Positions 32,710 through 42,566 of a stretch of DNA of 64,000 nucleotides are shown piece after piece. Each line of letters begins with the position of its first letter. The first letter of the stretch is position 1. This DNA is from G965197675 sp965197675. Lineage in GTDB: Bacteria > Chloroflexota > Dehalococcoidia > Plut-88900. The stretch spans positions 1,736,001 through 1,800,000 of the forward strand of contig OZ240221.1 in the NCBI GenBank assembly GCA_965197675.1, written 5' to 3'. A program made the translations under genes and the position numbers. The notes under the pieces were generated by a model that saw nothing but the letters and a program-made list of their open reading frames with translations, had not been told where the DNA came from and did not search any database.

Positions 32710-34512
32710 CTAGGTCTTTTGCTTTGTCTTGACACGTTTTCTTAGCTGGCTGGTCTTTTTCACGTCCACCTTGCCGGTCTTCGGGTCGAGCCATACCCCA
32801 TACTCATCACGGGCCTTCTCCTTGGAAACGTACCCGTTTAAGACGTCCGACTCCACCATTTGAGGGTCTCGCTTTAGGGGGTCTCCATATCCTCCGCCTC
32901 CTGCACCGATTATATCGAAGACATCATCGGTATGGAGAAGAAGGTTGGAAAACTTGGAGGGGGAGGAGGTTCCAAACAGAGCAGGGAAGCTCCACGAGGT
33001 TCCTTCTCGTATTATGGAGAATTTGTTGGCCAACCCCTCCTTCCCTCCGAAGATGCCCCATGGAGGGATCACGTGACGATCTGCACAACCGGTTATTGAT
33101 GTTGGTGTTAGGATTCGCATCTGGCGTTGTACACCGACGCCTCCGCGATGTTTACCGGGACCTCCTGAGTCGGTGACTATCTCGTATTTCTCTAGCCGAA
33201 GCGGAAATCGAGCCTCCCAAAGTTCCATCGACTCGTTCTTTGCGTTGCTCATCGAGTGGTTATCCACGTTGCGCCCGTCCAATGTGGCCCGAGCACCCGT
33301 TCCTCCCGGCGAGAAATAGTACCAGATGAACTCGTCATGACTATGGGGTCTATCACCAGAGCCTGTGCAGTCGTTCTTTGTACTGTGGCTTCCCGCTATG
33401 ACCCTCTCTGGAAGCCACTGAGCCATAGCCTTGAGGACAGCCTCATAGACTCGGCTCAAGGGGTCATTGGTTGTGGAGAAGACAGGGGCCGGATACACGG
33501 GATTCACGATGCTGCCCTTTGGTGCCTTGACCTCGACGGCTTCAATAAATCCCGAGTTCATCGGTGCGAAGGGATCCACGGTGTTTAGAAGAGCCACGTA
33601 GCAACCGGCCTTGGTCTCGGTAAAGGTGCAGTTGACAGGACCTCTCACCTGGGCATCGCTGCCAGTGAAATCCAGCGAGACTTTCCGCCCCTTTTTAGTT
33701 AGCTTGACATGAATCTTGTATGGCCCGCCGCCGTGACCATCGTCTTCTTGGTACTCGGTTCCTTCCCACTGGCCATCAGGCAGTTGCTCTAGGGTCTTCA
33801 CGAACCGGTGTTTGGAGTATCTCAGGGCCTCGTCCATTCCCTTCGAGACCATGTCGTGTCCATATTTTCTAATAAGCTCTTGAAGGCGACGTTCGGCTAT
33901 GATGTTGGAGGCGATCTGGGCTTGGACGTCTCCCCAGCATTGGTGGGGTATCCGTACGTTCTTAAGGATGAAATCTCTAATCTCTCGGTCTAAAACCCCT
34001 GCCTTGTATAGCTTCACTGGGGGAATAATTAGCGCTTCTTGGATTACATGCCGTACAGTCCCCGACCAGCCGCCAGGGCTCATGCCTCCCACGTCCACCC
34101 AGTGACCACGGTTTGCCGCGAAGCCCAGCATCTTCCCGTCCATGAACATGGGACGGGCCACGACGACGTCGGCCTGGTGAGAGCCGCCGTTGTAGGGGTC
34201 ATTGAAGACTATTACATCGCCTTCTTCAAAGGAGTCGTAGGTGCTCAGCAGTGTTTCAATGGGGTCGAACATTGCTCCTGAATGGGCAGGAGTACCTAAA
34301 GCTTGGGCAACCATTCGGGCTTTAGAATCGTAGAGGGCGCAAGTGAAGTCTCGTCCCTCGCTGAAACATGTGGAGTAGGCGGCTCGCACGGTAGTCTCCA
34401 CCATCTCCTGCACCGTGGAGATTAGATAGCTACGCATAATCTCGGCAGTGAAGGGGTCTAGCTTGCCCCGTTTCTTGGATGGATGAGCTGGCTTTCGAGT
34501 TATCGTGGTCAT
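32710..34512 (-). CDS. Hydantoinase B/oxoprolinase-family subunit
   Basis: A 600-aa HyuB-type subunit (PF02538) that with a HyuA partner hydrolyses cyclic amides such as hydantoins or 5-oxoproline using ATP, or takes part in acetone-carboxylase-like chemistry. Features: FTAEIMRSYLISTVQEMVET, RAAYSTCFSEGRDFTCALYD, DVIVFNDPYNGGSHQADVVV, GHWVDVGGMSPGGWSGT and GPVNCTFTETKAGCYVAL. The end GAGGGGYGDPLKRDPQMVES is typical. No HyuA gene adjoins; it sits between an amidohydrolase (21 nt upstream) and threonine synthase. A close paralogue of equal length is at 36673-38475 beside a HyuA gene, which might supply the partner. Confidence 0.93.
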   Translation of the reverse strand: MTTITRKPAHPSKKRGKLDPFTAEIMRSYLISTVQEMVETTVRAAYSTCFSEGRDFTCALYDSKARMVAQALGTPAHSGAMFDPIETLLSTYDSFEEGDVIVFNDPYNGGSHQADVVVARPMFMDGKMLGFAANRGHWVDVGGMSPGGWSGTVRHVIQEALIIPPVKLYKAGVLDREIRDFILKNVRIPHQCWGDVQAQIASNIIAERRLQELIRKYGHDMVSKGMDEALRYSKHRFVKTLEQLPDGQWEGTEYQEDDGHGGGPYKIHVKLTKKGRKVSLDFTGSDAQVRGPVNCTFTETKAGCYVALLNTVDPFAPMNSGFIEAVEVKAPKGSIVNPVYPAPVFSTTNDPLSRVYEAVLKAMAQWLPERVIAGSHSTKNDCTGSGDRPHSHDEFIWYYFSPGGTGARATLDGRNVDNHSMSNAKNESMELWEARFPLRLEKYEIVTDSGGPGKHRGGVGVQRQMRILTPTSITGCADRHVIPPWGIFGGKEGLANKFSIIREGTSWSFPALFGTSSPSKFSNLLLHTDDVFDIIGAGGGGYGDPLKRDPQMVESDVLNGYVSKEKARDEYGVWLDPKTGKVDVKKTSQLRKRVKTKQKT

Positions 34513-34533
34513 ATCTTGGCTTTACTCGTCGTA

Positions 34534-35673
34534 TTAGTTGAGCGGAAGACCGTATAGGTTAGCCGCATTCTCGCCTAGGACCTTACGCCTCGCCTCTTCT
34601 GTCAACGGACTGAGGGTCTCCGTTAGCTCCTGCAGTGCTCCCGACTCGGCCTCAATGTGAGGGTAGTCGGAGCTCCACATACAACGATCTTCTCCTATGT
34701 ACTTTATCGTGTTGGGAACCGTGGTTTCGTCGGCCTCCATCGCCACCCATACTTGCCTCTTCAGATACTCACTTGGGAGGAGTTTCATAGGTGATGTGAA
34801 CCCTACCTTATCATAAATGCCGTCCATCCGCTCCATGTACCAGGGAAGCCACCCAGAGCCGATTTCCAGGACGGCTATTTTCAGGTTTGGGAAGCGGTCG
34901 AAGACGCGGCCCTGCAGCAGGCTTACTAGGCTAAATAGAACGTCTCCTACGTTGGTTACAGTCAGCCACCAGAAGGAGAACTCGGCGGTTCTGGGGTACA
35001 GGTTGCCTGGCGCCACCCCTACGTTGCTCGAAACGTGAAGGCTTACAGGGATTCCCGCATCTGAAGCTTCGGCCCAGAAGGGGTCGTAGTAAGGATCTCC
35101 GTAGGGTGTTCCCCTCTGCGCCGTGTTGTGGACGTACAAGCCTTTTGCGCCCAGGTTAACCGCCCTTTTTAGCTCCTTGATGCTTTCCTGTACATCTAGC
35201 ATGGGGATGTGCCCGATGGGGATGAGCCTATCAGGATATGGTTTGCAAAAATCTAGCACCCAGTTGTTATAGGCTCGACACATGGCCGCTTCAAGCTTGG
35301 GATCGTCGCAATCCTCTGGCCAGTCCAAACCTATGGAGGGGTAGAGCAGCACCGCATCCACACCTTCAGTATCCAGCAGCTTTATTCGATCATGAGGGTC
35401 TGCGGCGGGCCGGTTGAGCTGTCGGGCCTCTTCATAAGGGATCTCGCCGGGGCTTAATATCTTCTTCGGGTCCTGACCTGCTCCGGCGATGTTGGCTAAC
35501 ACTCCTCCTCTGTCTTGTTTGCACATCTTGCCATCCAACTCTACATATTCATAGCCGCGCTCGTCCAGCTTGATATGTAGACCTCTTTCTCGGTACTCGG
35601 ACTCGAGATAGGTCTCCCATAGGTCGGGGGGCTCCAAGATGTGGGCGTCGCTATCTATAATCTTAGGAGACAT
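34534..35673 (-). CDS. Amidohydrolase-2 family protein
   Basis: A 379-aa PF04909 protein. ATG 35673 (MSPKIIDSDAHILEPPDLW) is used because AGGAGG lies upstream; the frame runs back to 35736 without a ribosome site. Conserved elements: DTEGVDAVLLYPSIGLDW, CRAYNNWVLDFCKPYPDRL, SLHVSSN with the barrel His, ERMDGIYDK, LPSEYLKRQVWVAMEADE and SSDYPHIEAE (catalytic Asp). First gene of an operon with HyuB and threonine synthase. Divergent from the deacetylase-fold gene at 35796. Confidence 0.92.
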   Translation of the reverse strand: MSPKIIDSDAHILEPPDLWETYLESEYRERGLHIKLDERGYEYVELDGKMCKQDRGGVLANIAGAGQDPKKILSPGEIPYEEARQLNRPAADPHDRIKLLDTEGVDAVLLYPSIGLDWPEDCDDPKLEAAMCRAYNNWVLDFCKPYPDRLIPIGHIPMLDVQESIKELKRAVNLGAKGLYVHNTAQRGTPYGDPYYDPFWAEASDAGIPVSLHVSSNVGVAPGNLYPRTAEFSFWWLTVTNVGDVLFSLVSLLQGRVFDRFPNLKIAVLEIGSGWLPWYMERMDGIYDKVGFTSPMKLLPSEYLKRQVWVAMEADETTVPNTIKYIGEDRCMWSSDYPHIEAESGALQELTETLSPLTEEARRKVLGENAANLYGLPLN

Positions 35674-35757
35674 GCTGGTCTGGTTCCTCCTAGGTCGATA
35701 TATTATTGCCTCTGTACGCTTCATGGAATTATACACTAACGTTGCCTGCTTACAAGG

Positions 35758-35763
35758 TATAAT
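35758..35763 (+). promoter_or_regulatory. -10 element upstream of the deacetylase-fold gene
   Basis: TATAAT is 32 nt before ATG 35796. No good -35 hexamer is seen at the usual spacing, so the promoter may need an activator. It lies in the 122-nt divergent region shared with the amidohydrolase. Confidence 0.45.
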
Positions 35764-35795
35764 CTATGCACCCGATTTCCACTTAAGGAGCCGTC

Positions 35796-36668
35796 ATGAC
35801 CAATCCAAGGGCCGAGTACTCACCGATGCCTGATCGCAAGCCTCTGAAGCTTCCCGGCGGAGCGAGGGTGGCTGTTTGGGCCATCATCAATGTAGAGGAG
35901 TGGGACATCAACGCACCAATGGCCCGTACCGTTCTGCCTCCGCCTCAAGGGGTAACGGTTATCCCAGATATCGCTAACTACAGCTGGCACGAGTACGGGC
36001 TTAGGGTGGGATTCTGGCGCCTGAAGGCCGTTCTGGACAAGCATGGCATCATGGCTACTCTCAGCCTGAACGCGTCGGTCTGCAACAGCTATCCTGAGAT
36101 AGTTGATCAGAGCGTGAAAAGCGGCTGGGAGATACTGGGCCACGGCTTTATTCAACGAGCTATGAACGTGGTGGAAGACGAGCGAGATGTGGTGCGCAAG
36201 AGCGTTCAGCTTATCAAGGAGCGCACTGGAAAGGCTCCTCGCGGATGGATGGGCCCTGGCCTGACCGAGACCTTCCATACCCCTGACATACTGGCTGAAG
36301 AAGGCATCGAGTATGTGTGCGACTGGGTCAACGATGACCAGCCCTATCCCATGAAGGTGAAAGCTGGAAACCTATTCTCCATCCCCTACACTTTGGAGAT
36401 CAACGACATTCCCATCTACATCATCCAGCATCATCGCTCCCCCGAAATCTTCGAGAGGGCGCGAGATCACTTCGATACTCTCTATCAGGAGGGAGAGGAG
36501 AGCGCCCGAATAATGGCCATCTCAACCCACCCGTACATTACTGGAGCGGCACACCGTATAAAGTACTACGATCAGATATTCCAGTATATCAAGCAGCACG
36601 AGGGGGTGATGTTCATGACGGGCAGCGGGATCCTCGACTGGTATAAGGAGGCTGCCGGCTTCGTCTGA
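35796..36668 (+). CDS. Polysaccharide deacetylase-fold hydrolase, PuuE-like
   Basis: A 290-aa NodB-fold protein. LPGGARVAVWAIINVEEWDI, GLRVGFWRLKAVLDKHGIMA, EIVDQSVKSGWEILGHGFIQ and GKAPRGWMGPGLTETFHTPD match the PuuE (metal-independent allantoinase) branch better than chitin deacetylases, so a cyclic amide is a likely substrate class. There is no signal peptide, so it is cytosolic. AAGGAG precedes ATG 35796. It stands alone on the plus strand between two minus-strand hydantoinase-type operons and converges with the second HyuB gene (4 nt). Confidence 0.85.
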   Translation: MTNPRAEYSPMPDRKPLKLPGGARVAVWAIINVEEWDINAPMARTVLPPPQGVTVIPDIANYSWHEYGLRVGFWRLKAVLDKHGIMATLSLNASVCNSYPEIVDQSVKSGWEILGHGFIQRAMNVVEDERDVVRKSVQLIKERTGKAPRGWMGPGLTETFHTPDILAEEGIEYVCDWVNDDQPYPMKVKAGNLFSIPYTLEINDIPIYIIQHHRSPEIFERARDHFDTLYQEGEESARIMAISTHPYITGAAHRIKYYDQIFQYIKQHEGVMFMTGSGILDWYKEAAGFV

Positions 36669-36672
36669 TCAC

Positions 36673-38475
36673 CTAAGCCTTGACAGTTTTTTGCTGCTTT
36701 TTCAGACGCTCTCGCAGTTCAGCTGTCTTGGCTTTATCGGCTTTGCCGGTTTTAGGGTCAATCCAGACGCCGTACATCTGCTCGGCGTGATCTGGGGAAA
36801 CGTACCCGTTGAGCACATCCCATTCCACCTTCTGGACGTCTCTGTTCAACGGGTCTCCGTATCCCCCGCCGCCGCCGGCACTGATATCGAAGATATCGCC
36901 GATGTTCAGCGGAACGTTGGAGAACTTGGAACTGCAGAAGGTGCCGAACAGAGATGGGAAGTCTCGTTCCTTGCCATCTCGAATTATCGACATCTTGTTA
37001 GGGAACCCCTCTTTTCCGCCAAACAGTCCCCACGGTGGGATCTTTTGTCGGTCGGCGCATCCTGTGATGCTCGTGGGCGATGTGATTCTCATGTGGCGGC
37101 TCGCTCCCAGACCTCCCCGGTTTTCCCCGGGCCCCCCTGAGTTGGTAATCAATGCGAGTCTATCGAATTCCAATGGGAACCGGCTTTCCCACAGCTCCAT
37201 GGACTCTGCCCTGCTGTTGACCATGGCGTCGGTATCCATGCTTCGTCCGTCTTTGGTCGCTCGAGCTCCGATTCCTCCTGGGCCGAAGTGGTACCAGATG
37301 AACTCCTCTCCCGTCTCTGGATGATCGCCGCCGCCAGTGCAGTCGTTCTGAGTCGCGTAGCCTCCGGCGACGACTCTGTCAGGCAGCCATTTGGATATTG
37401 CTTTCATCACCGCTTCATGGACCCGGTTGATGGGGTCGGACGTTGTGGCGAACACAGGCGCCGGATATACCGGGTTCACCATGCTGGCTATGGGTGCTTT
37501 GACCTCTATGGCTTCGATCAAGCCGGAGTTCAACGGAACGAAGGGGTCTACCACGTCCACCAACGCCGTGTAAGAGCCTGCTTTCGTCTCAGTGTAGGTG
37601 CAGTTGACAGGCCCTCTTACCTGTGGGTCTGTCCCATCGAAGTCCACCAGTATCTTTTCCCCTTCCTTCTTCAGGGTCACGTGGACGGTGTAAGGCCCTC
37701 CACCGTGTCCATCGTCCTCGATGTAGTCTTCCCCCTCCCACTGTCCATCGGGCAACTCTCCCAGCTTCTTAGTAAACCGACGCTTGGAGTAACTGAGGGC
37801 CTGTTCCATCCCCTCCAGTACGGCCCCGGCGCCATACTTTTGGGCCAGCTCCCTTAGCCTTCGCTCCGCAGTTATGTTGGAGGCTATCTGAGCCTGTATG
37901 TCTCCCCAGCACTGCTTCGGGATACGCACGTTCTTGAGTATGAAGTCTCTGATCTCTCTATCCAAGACACCTGCCTTGTAGAGCTTCGCAGGGGGAATTA
38001 TCAAGGCCTCCTGGATAACGTGCCGCACCGTCCCAGACCAGCCTCCTGGACTCATGCCTCCCACGTCCACCCAGTGACCTCGGTTGACACCGAAGCCCAT
38101 GAGATCGCCATCGAGGAAGATGGGGCGGGCCACCACCACGTCTGCCTGGTGAGAGCCTCCGTTGTAGGGATCGTTGAAAACTATCACGTCGCCCTCTTCA
38201 AAGGTGTCGTAGGTACTGAGCAGGGTCTTGACCGGGTCGAACAGCGCTCCAGAGTGCACGGGCAGACCGTAGGCCTGGGCGATCATACGGGCCTGAGAAT
38301 CGAAGAAGGCGCATGTGAAGTCGAGACCTTCGCTGAAGCAGGTGGAGTAGGCAGCGCGAATGGTGGTCTCCATCATCTCCTGCACCGTGGAGATGAGATA
38401 ACTGCGCATGATGGCTGCGGTGAAGAGATCTATTCGACTCCTCTTGGGTTCAGCGACGGCCTGTGTAGTAGTCAT
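36673..38475 (-). CDS. Hydantoinase B/oxoprolinase-family subunit
   Basis: A 600-aa HyuB-type protein, close paralogue of 32710-34512. Features: FTAAIMRSYLISTVQEMMET, RAAYSTCFSEGLDFTCAFFD, GDVIVFNDPYNGGSHQADVV and GPVNCTYTETKAGSYTALVD, and the C-terminal GGGGGYGDPLNRDVQKVEWD. AAGGAGGAG precedes ATG 38475. It follows the HyuA gene by 58 nt, so this is a complete two-subunit unit. The glycine-rich turn near the C-terminus is common to the family. Confidence 0.94.
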   Translation of the reverse strand: MTTTQAVAEPKRSRIDLFTAAIMRSYLISTVQEMMETTIRAAYSTCFSEGLDFTCAFFDSQARMIAQAYGLPVHSGALFDPVKTLLSTYDTFEEGDVIVFNDPYNGGSHQADVVVARPIFLDGDLMGFGVNRGHWVDVGGMSPGGWSGTVRHVIQEALIIPPAKLYKAGVLDREIRDFILKNVRIPKQCWGDIQAQIASNITAERRLRELAQKYGAGAVLEGMEQALSYSKRRFTKKLGELPDGQWEGEDYIEDDGHGGGPYTVHVTLKKEGEKILVDFDGTDPQVRGPVNCTYTETKAGSYTALVDVVDPFVPLNSGLIEAIEVKAPIASMVNPVYPAPVFATTSDPINRVHEAVMKAISKWLPDRVVAGGYATQNDCTGGGDHPETGEEFIWYHFGPGGIGARATKDGRSMDTDAMVNSRAESMELWESRFPLEFDRLALITNSGGPGENRGGLGASRHMRITSPTSITGCADRQKIPPWGLFGGKEGFPNKMSIIRDGKERDFPSLFGTFCSSKFSNVPLNIGDIFDISAGGGGGYGDPLNRDVQKVEWDVLNGYVSPDHAEQMYGVWIDPKTGKADKAKTAELRERLKKQQKTVKA

Positions 38476-38533
38476 GGCTCCTCCTTAGCTTGGACAAGTG
38501 GATCTATCGGATATTTCTGCGTTTCCTGAGCCC

Positions 38534-40573
38534 TTATAGCTCATCTGCCCACTCCTGGGACATCTTCTGCTTTGGAACCTTTACAATGATGTTTCCGTAT
38601 TGATCGAGGCTGGCTGTGCAGCCTTTAGGCATGAAGAAGGTGGAGTCGACCTCTTCTATGATGCAGGGTTGGCGAACGGTCATCCCAGGCTCCAGGTCGT
38701 CTCTATCGAACACTGCAATCTCGTCCTCGTAGTGGGCAACTTTTCTATAGGACTTGGGCGTAGCTTTCCTAGAAGAGGTCTTGCCGTTTGTCGCTGAGAT
38801 GTCCAAGGGAACCGAAAGGCCGGTCACAGTAACCCTGGCGTTGACTATCTCTGCGGGGTCCCCAAGGTTGGTGCCGAATAAGACTCGGTGCCAGCGCTCG
38901 AACTCTTTATATACGACGTCCTTATCCAGTGCGCTTTTCTCGTCCAGGGGAACTGCCACCTCGTTGGACTGGCCTATATATCGAATGTCCAGCGTGTAAT
39001 CTACCACACTTCCAGTGATGAACTGCTCCTCCCCTTTCAAGAACTCCTCAGCTTTCTTTTCCAACTCTTTGAATACGCTCTTAAGCCTTTCAACGTCGAA
39101 CCCATCTATAGGCATCATCACCGTTCGGAAGGCCGAATTCTTCAAGTCCGCTGTCAGCAGCCCAAAGGCGGAGAAGGTGCTGGGATTAGGGGGCACCATG
39201 ATGGAGGTTATCCCCACCTCTCTGGCTACCTCGGCTGCATTTTGACCTCCGGCGCCTCCGTAAGGCAATAGAGTGAAATCTCGAGGGTCGATGCCCTTCC
39301 TGACCGTGGATTCGAGGATAGCCTGGATCATGTTGGCGTTTACCACTCGATATATTCCCATAGATGCCTCCTCGATGGAGATATCGAAGTGGTCGGCTAT
39401 GGGCCTGATGGCATCTTGGGCTTTCTGTGGGTCGACCTCTAGCCTTCCACCCAGGAAATTGTCGGGATTCAGAATTCCAGTGACCAGGTTGGCGTCTGTG
39501 ACTGTAGGCTGGGTACCTCCCAGGTTGTAGCAGGCAGGGCCCGGGTCTGCTCCTGCGCTCTGAGGGCCTACCTGCAGCTCTCCCCCTTCATCGATCCAGG
39601 CTATGCTGCCTCCGCCAGAGCCTATGGAATTTATGTCGATACTCTGGGTTCGTACCGGGATTCCCCACTCGGGTTCGACCTGGTCTTTGATATCGGGCTG
39701 GCCGTCTCGAATCACGCAGACGTCGTAACTGGTTCCCCCGGCGTCAACCGTGATCAGGTTCTTGACCCCCGTTTTATCCCCGATGAACTTCCCGGCTAGC
39801 ACTCCTGCACTGGGCCCCGAGGCTATAAGGGTTACGGGAACCCTTTGTGCTTCTTTGGACGGGATGATCCCTCCGCCTGAGTGCATGTATTTGACGTCTA
39901 TTCCCAAAGCTCTGTCCAGTCGTTCGATGTATCCCTGAGTCTTGGGCATGGCGTAAGCGTTCAAGACAGTAGTGCTAACCCGCTCGTATTCTCGAATGCG
40001 AGGGTCTACCTCCGAAGAGATGGTTACATACGTATTGGGAGCCTCGGCTCGGATCACCTCTCCAATGATGTGCTCGTGCTCTGAGTTGGCGTAGGAGTTG
40101 AAAAGACACACCGCAATGGCCTCGACTCCTTTGTCTAGGAGGGTTCGTACCACCGAGACCACCTCATCCCTGTTTAGGGGAACTGTGATATTCCCTTTGT
40201 GGTCCACACGCTCGGTTACTTCATAGACCATGTGTCGAGGAGTGAAGGGCTTGGGCTTGTCGTACTGGAGGTTGTACAGCTCCTTCTTGTGACTGCGACC
40301 AATTTCCAACACGTCCCTGAACCCCTTGGTTGTGATGAGCCCTACATTGGCCCCTGAGCGGGTAAGGGTTAGGTTGGTCACCAGCGTAGTGCCGTGCATG
40401 AAGTAAGAAATCTCCTTCATATCGACGGCTGCTTGCCGGCAGGCTGTGAGCAGCCCTTCCTCTGGTGCTCTGGGCGTGGTGAGGGTCTTGGTCTTGCTTA
40501 TTTCGCCCGTCTCTTCGTCATACAGCACCAAATCTGTGAAGGTGCCTCCGATGTCTACTCCTACTCTCTTCAT
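38534..40573 (-). CDS. Hydantoinase A/oxoprolinase-family subunit
   Basis: A 679-aa HyuA-type ATPase subunit with an actin/Hsp70-like fold. N-terminal phosphate loop VGVDIGGTFTDLVLYDEETG; FMHGTTLVTNLTLTRSGANV; VTVDAGGTSYDVCVIRDGQ-type second phosphate motif (LITVDAGGTSYDVCVI); IGSGGGSIAWIDEGGELQVG and ADPGPACYNLGG. The C-terminal part has SVVDYTLDIRYIGQSNEVAV. Three domains in usual order: Hydant_A_N (about 3-185), Hydantoinase_A (205-495) and a C-terminal domain. It presumably pairs with the HyuB subunit just downstream. Confidence 0.95.
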   Translation of the reverse strand: MKRVGVDIGGTFTDLVLYDEETGEISKTKTLTTPRAPEEGLLTACRQAAVDMKEISYFMHGTTLVTNLTLTRSGANVGLITTKGFRDVLEIGRSHKKELYNLQYDKPKPFTPRHMVYEVTERVDHKGNITVPLNRDEVVSVVRTLLDKGVEAIAVCLFNSYANSEHEHIIGEVIRAEAPNTYVTISSEVDPRIREYERVSTTVLNAYAMPKTQGYIERLDRALGIDVKYMHSGGGIIPSKEAQRVPVTLIASGPSAGVLAGKFIGDKTGVKNLITVDAGGTSYDVCVIRDGQPDIKDQVEPEWGIPVRTQSIDINSIGSGGGSIAWIDEGGELQVGPQSAGADPGPACYNLGGTQPTVTDANLVTGILNPDNFLGGRLEVDPQKAQDAIRPIADHFDISIEEASMGIYRVVNANMIQAILESTVRKGIDPRDFTLLPYGGAGGQNAAEVAREVGITSIMVPPNPSTFSAFGLLTADLKNSAFRTVMMPIDGFDVERLKSVFKELEKKAEEFLKGEEQFITGSVVDYTLDIRYIGQSNEVAVPLDEKSALDKDVVYKEFERWHRVLFGTNLGDPAEIVNARVTVTGLSVPLDISATNGKTSSRKATPKSYRKVAHYEDEIAVFDRDDLEPGMTVRQPCIIEEVDSTFFMPKGCTASLDQYGNIIVKVPKQKMSQEWADEL

Positions 40574-40719
40574 TACTTCTCTCCGAGGTGATCTGGATGA
40601 TTAGTGTGACGCCATTTCCCTGTCCTCTTTTTTCATCAAGGACAGAGTGAATCTGTATTATATCAGAATTGTGGTATGTATCACTTGCTAAATTGTGCTA
40701 ATTGCGTACCGGTCGGCTC

Positions 40720-41838
40720 TTAAAGAGACAGCCCATACAGCGCTGCGGCATTCCCTCCGGCTATCTTCCGAGCTTCATCCTCTGGGATGTCCTTCATCAT
40801 GTCCTCAACTGCTTGACGAGAGCGAGGAAAAGTTCCCTCATCATGGGGGTAGTCGCTGCCCCACATCAACCCGTCCACCCCTGTTATGTCTCGATTTCTC
40901 AGCCCTACAGGATCTATGCTGAAGGTGGCGTATCCTTGGCGCTTGAAGTATTCGCTGGGGAGCATGTCCAGCTTTTTAGTATGCCACATATGCCTTTTTT
41001 CGTAGTATTCGTCCATGAGGATAAGGTACCAGGCTATCCACCCTATGCCTGCTTCGGCCAATACGAACTTTAGGCTGGGGTGGCGCTGCAGCACCCCGGA
41101 TGCAGTCAAGTTCACTAATGTGCTGCGAGCTTCCGATATGGTCATGGCCATGTAGATAAGGTCCGTTCCCTGGGGATCTGCTTCTCCAAGGTCATCGATG
41201 ATCTCGTTTTCACCGACGGTCATGGAGTGGAAGGAGAGTATAAGGTCCGCATCTTCGACAGCAGACCATAAAGGCTCGTAGTCGGGTCGGTTGTAGGGAA
41301 GAGATGGCATACTCACGGGAATGTTTATGGTGCGAAAGCCCAGTTTAGCTGCTCGCTTGACCTCCTCGATAGCCGCTCTGATATCGACTACTGGTGCCGT
41401 GGCAGCAGGCACGAAACGGTCGAGATTGTCCTTGAATAGTTCGGTATACAAGTCGTTGTAGAGGCGACAAAACGCCATCTGATATCCAGGATCGGGTGAT
41501 GCGAAGATGCGAAATATCTCGTTGGAGTAGACCACCTCGGCACTGACCCCATCTTCGTCTTGGTCGGTCAGTCTCGCTTGAATATCGGTAAAGGCTTCAT
41601 CTCCTCCCTGGGCCTTCACCTGTCCACCTCGAAACTCTCTGCGTTTGTCCTCATCGGTCAATAGCTTAGCTGTCAGGTCAACCCGAATGGGCTTTTGCCC
41701 TTCGTTGACGAGGTAGTGTCCGCCGTTTATGGTCTCGATTCGAGGCGCCCTATCACGATACTCGGGTGACAGCCGGTGGTATATCTTAGACGGGTCCTCT
41801 GCGTGAGAGTCGGCGGAAATCAACTTGTAATCAGGCAC
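40720..41838 (-). CDS. Amidohydrolase-2 family protein
   Basis: A 372-aa PF04909 protein with start GTG 41838 and AGGAGG 7-8 nt upstream. Elements: KLISADSHAEDPSKIYHRLS, DEDGVSAEVVYSNEIFRIFA, FCRLYNDLYTELFKDNLDRF, LSFHSMTVGENE with the barrel His, EAGIGWIAWYLILMDEYYEK, LPSEYFKRQGYATFSIDP and GSDYPHDEGTFPRS (catalytic Asp). It is the most diverged of the six homologues in the window. It follows the HyuA gene on the same strand at 146 nt, so separate transcription is likely. Confidence 0.92.
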   Translation of the reverse strand: MPDYKLISADSHAEDPSKIYHRLSPEYRDRAPRIETINGGHYLVNEGQKPIRVDLTAKLLTDEDKRREFRGGQVKAQGGDEAFTDIQARLTDQDEDGVSAEVVYSNEIFRIFASPDPGYQMAFCRLYNDLYTELFKDNLDRFVPAATAPVVDIRAAIEEVKRAAKLGFRTINIPVSMPSLPYNRPDYEPLWSAVEDADLILSFHSMTVGENEIIDDLGEADPQGTDLIYMAMTISEARSTLVNLTASGVLQRHPSLKFVLAEAGIGWIAWYLILMDEYYEKRHMWHTKKLDMLPSEYFKRQGYATFSIDPVGLRNRDITGVDGLMWGSDYPHDEGTFPRSRQAVEDMMKDIPEDEARKIAGGNAAALYGLSL

Positions 41839-41951
41839 CGATATCCTCCTGTACAGCCTTTCTTCTTCCCCACAAAATGCCCTGGGCTTGATACTGTTTT
41901 TATCACCTACCCAGGGCCAATTGTTCGATATGAGTTGATTGTTTAGTCATA

Positions 41952-42431
41952 TTAAAGCGTTCGCAAGTCCTTGCCGGTCTTTTCCGCTGCCGCGACCTCT
42001 GAGAAGTCGGAGACTTTGGACTGGTCCCAAGAGTAGATGCGTTTGGGGGTTATCTTGGCTACTGCCTGAGGGTTTGCTAGCAGCATATCCGCCGCCCCAT
42101 CTGCCTTTTCGTCTCCCACGTGTTTCGCAGCTATCTTTCGTACTATGGGTCGTACGTCACCCCGTATCATCTCCGCCGTACCATGGACAACCACTCCTCG
42201 GAATGGAAGAGTATCGCTGCTCACTGAAAGGGAGATTCGATTATCTCGGTCCAGGGCACGAGACTTGGGATTGCCATCCATTAAAGTTATATAGAAGAAC
42301 TCTCCGTCGTAGTAGGACCAGATGGGAGTGACGTGGGGATGACCTGTTTTAGTCAGAGTAGCTACGTGGGTTAGCCAGGGCTCCGCCATGAAGCTCTTTA
42401 CCTCCTCCATGGTCATGGTAACCTTTCCCAT
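41952..42431 (-). CDS. PPOX-class (split-barrel) flavin/F420-binding protein
   Basis: A 159-aa split beta-barrel protein of the pyridoxamine-phosphate-oxidase superfamily. MEEVKSFMAEPWLTHVATLT, KTGHPHVTPIWSYYDGEFFY, KSRALDRDNRISLSVSSDTL and FRGVVVHGTAEMIRGDVRPI match F420- or FMN-dependent small oxidoreductases common in Chloroflexi and Actinobacteria. ATG 42431 is preceded by AGGAGGG. It lies between two amidohydrolase genes on the same strand; it could supply reduced flavin chemistry to the luciferase-like enzymes (speculative). Confidence 0.82.
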   Translation of the reverse strand: MGKVTMTMEEVKSFMAEPWLTHVATLTKTGHPHVTPIWSYYDGEFFYITLMDGNPKSRALDRDNRISLSVSSDTLPFRGVVVHGTAEMIRGDVRPIVRKIAAKHVGDEKADGAADMLLANPQAVAKITPKRIYSWDQSKVSDFSEVAAAEKTGKDLRTL

Positions 42432-42566
42432 GGATACCCTCCTATTGAAAGTCCCTGGATTCTTGCAAGGCTATATATGCGCGCTTGAATCCCTGACAGA
42501 ATAGACCCTGATAGTTTAGTTGTAGCTGCTCAGAAAACAAGCCTAAAGTCAAATTTATCTGTATCT

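Noticed and set aside
37288..38529. Long plus-strand frames opposite the HyuB genes
   Set aside because: They follow codon constraints of the strongly supported HyuB frame on the other strand and match no family.
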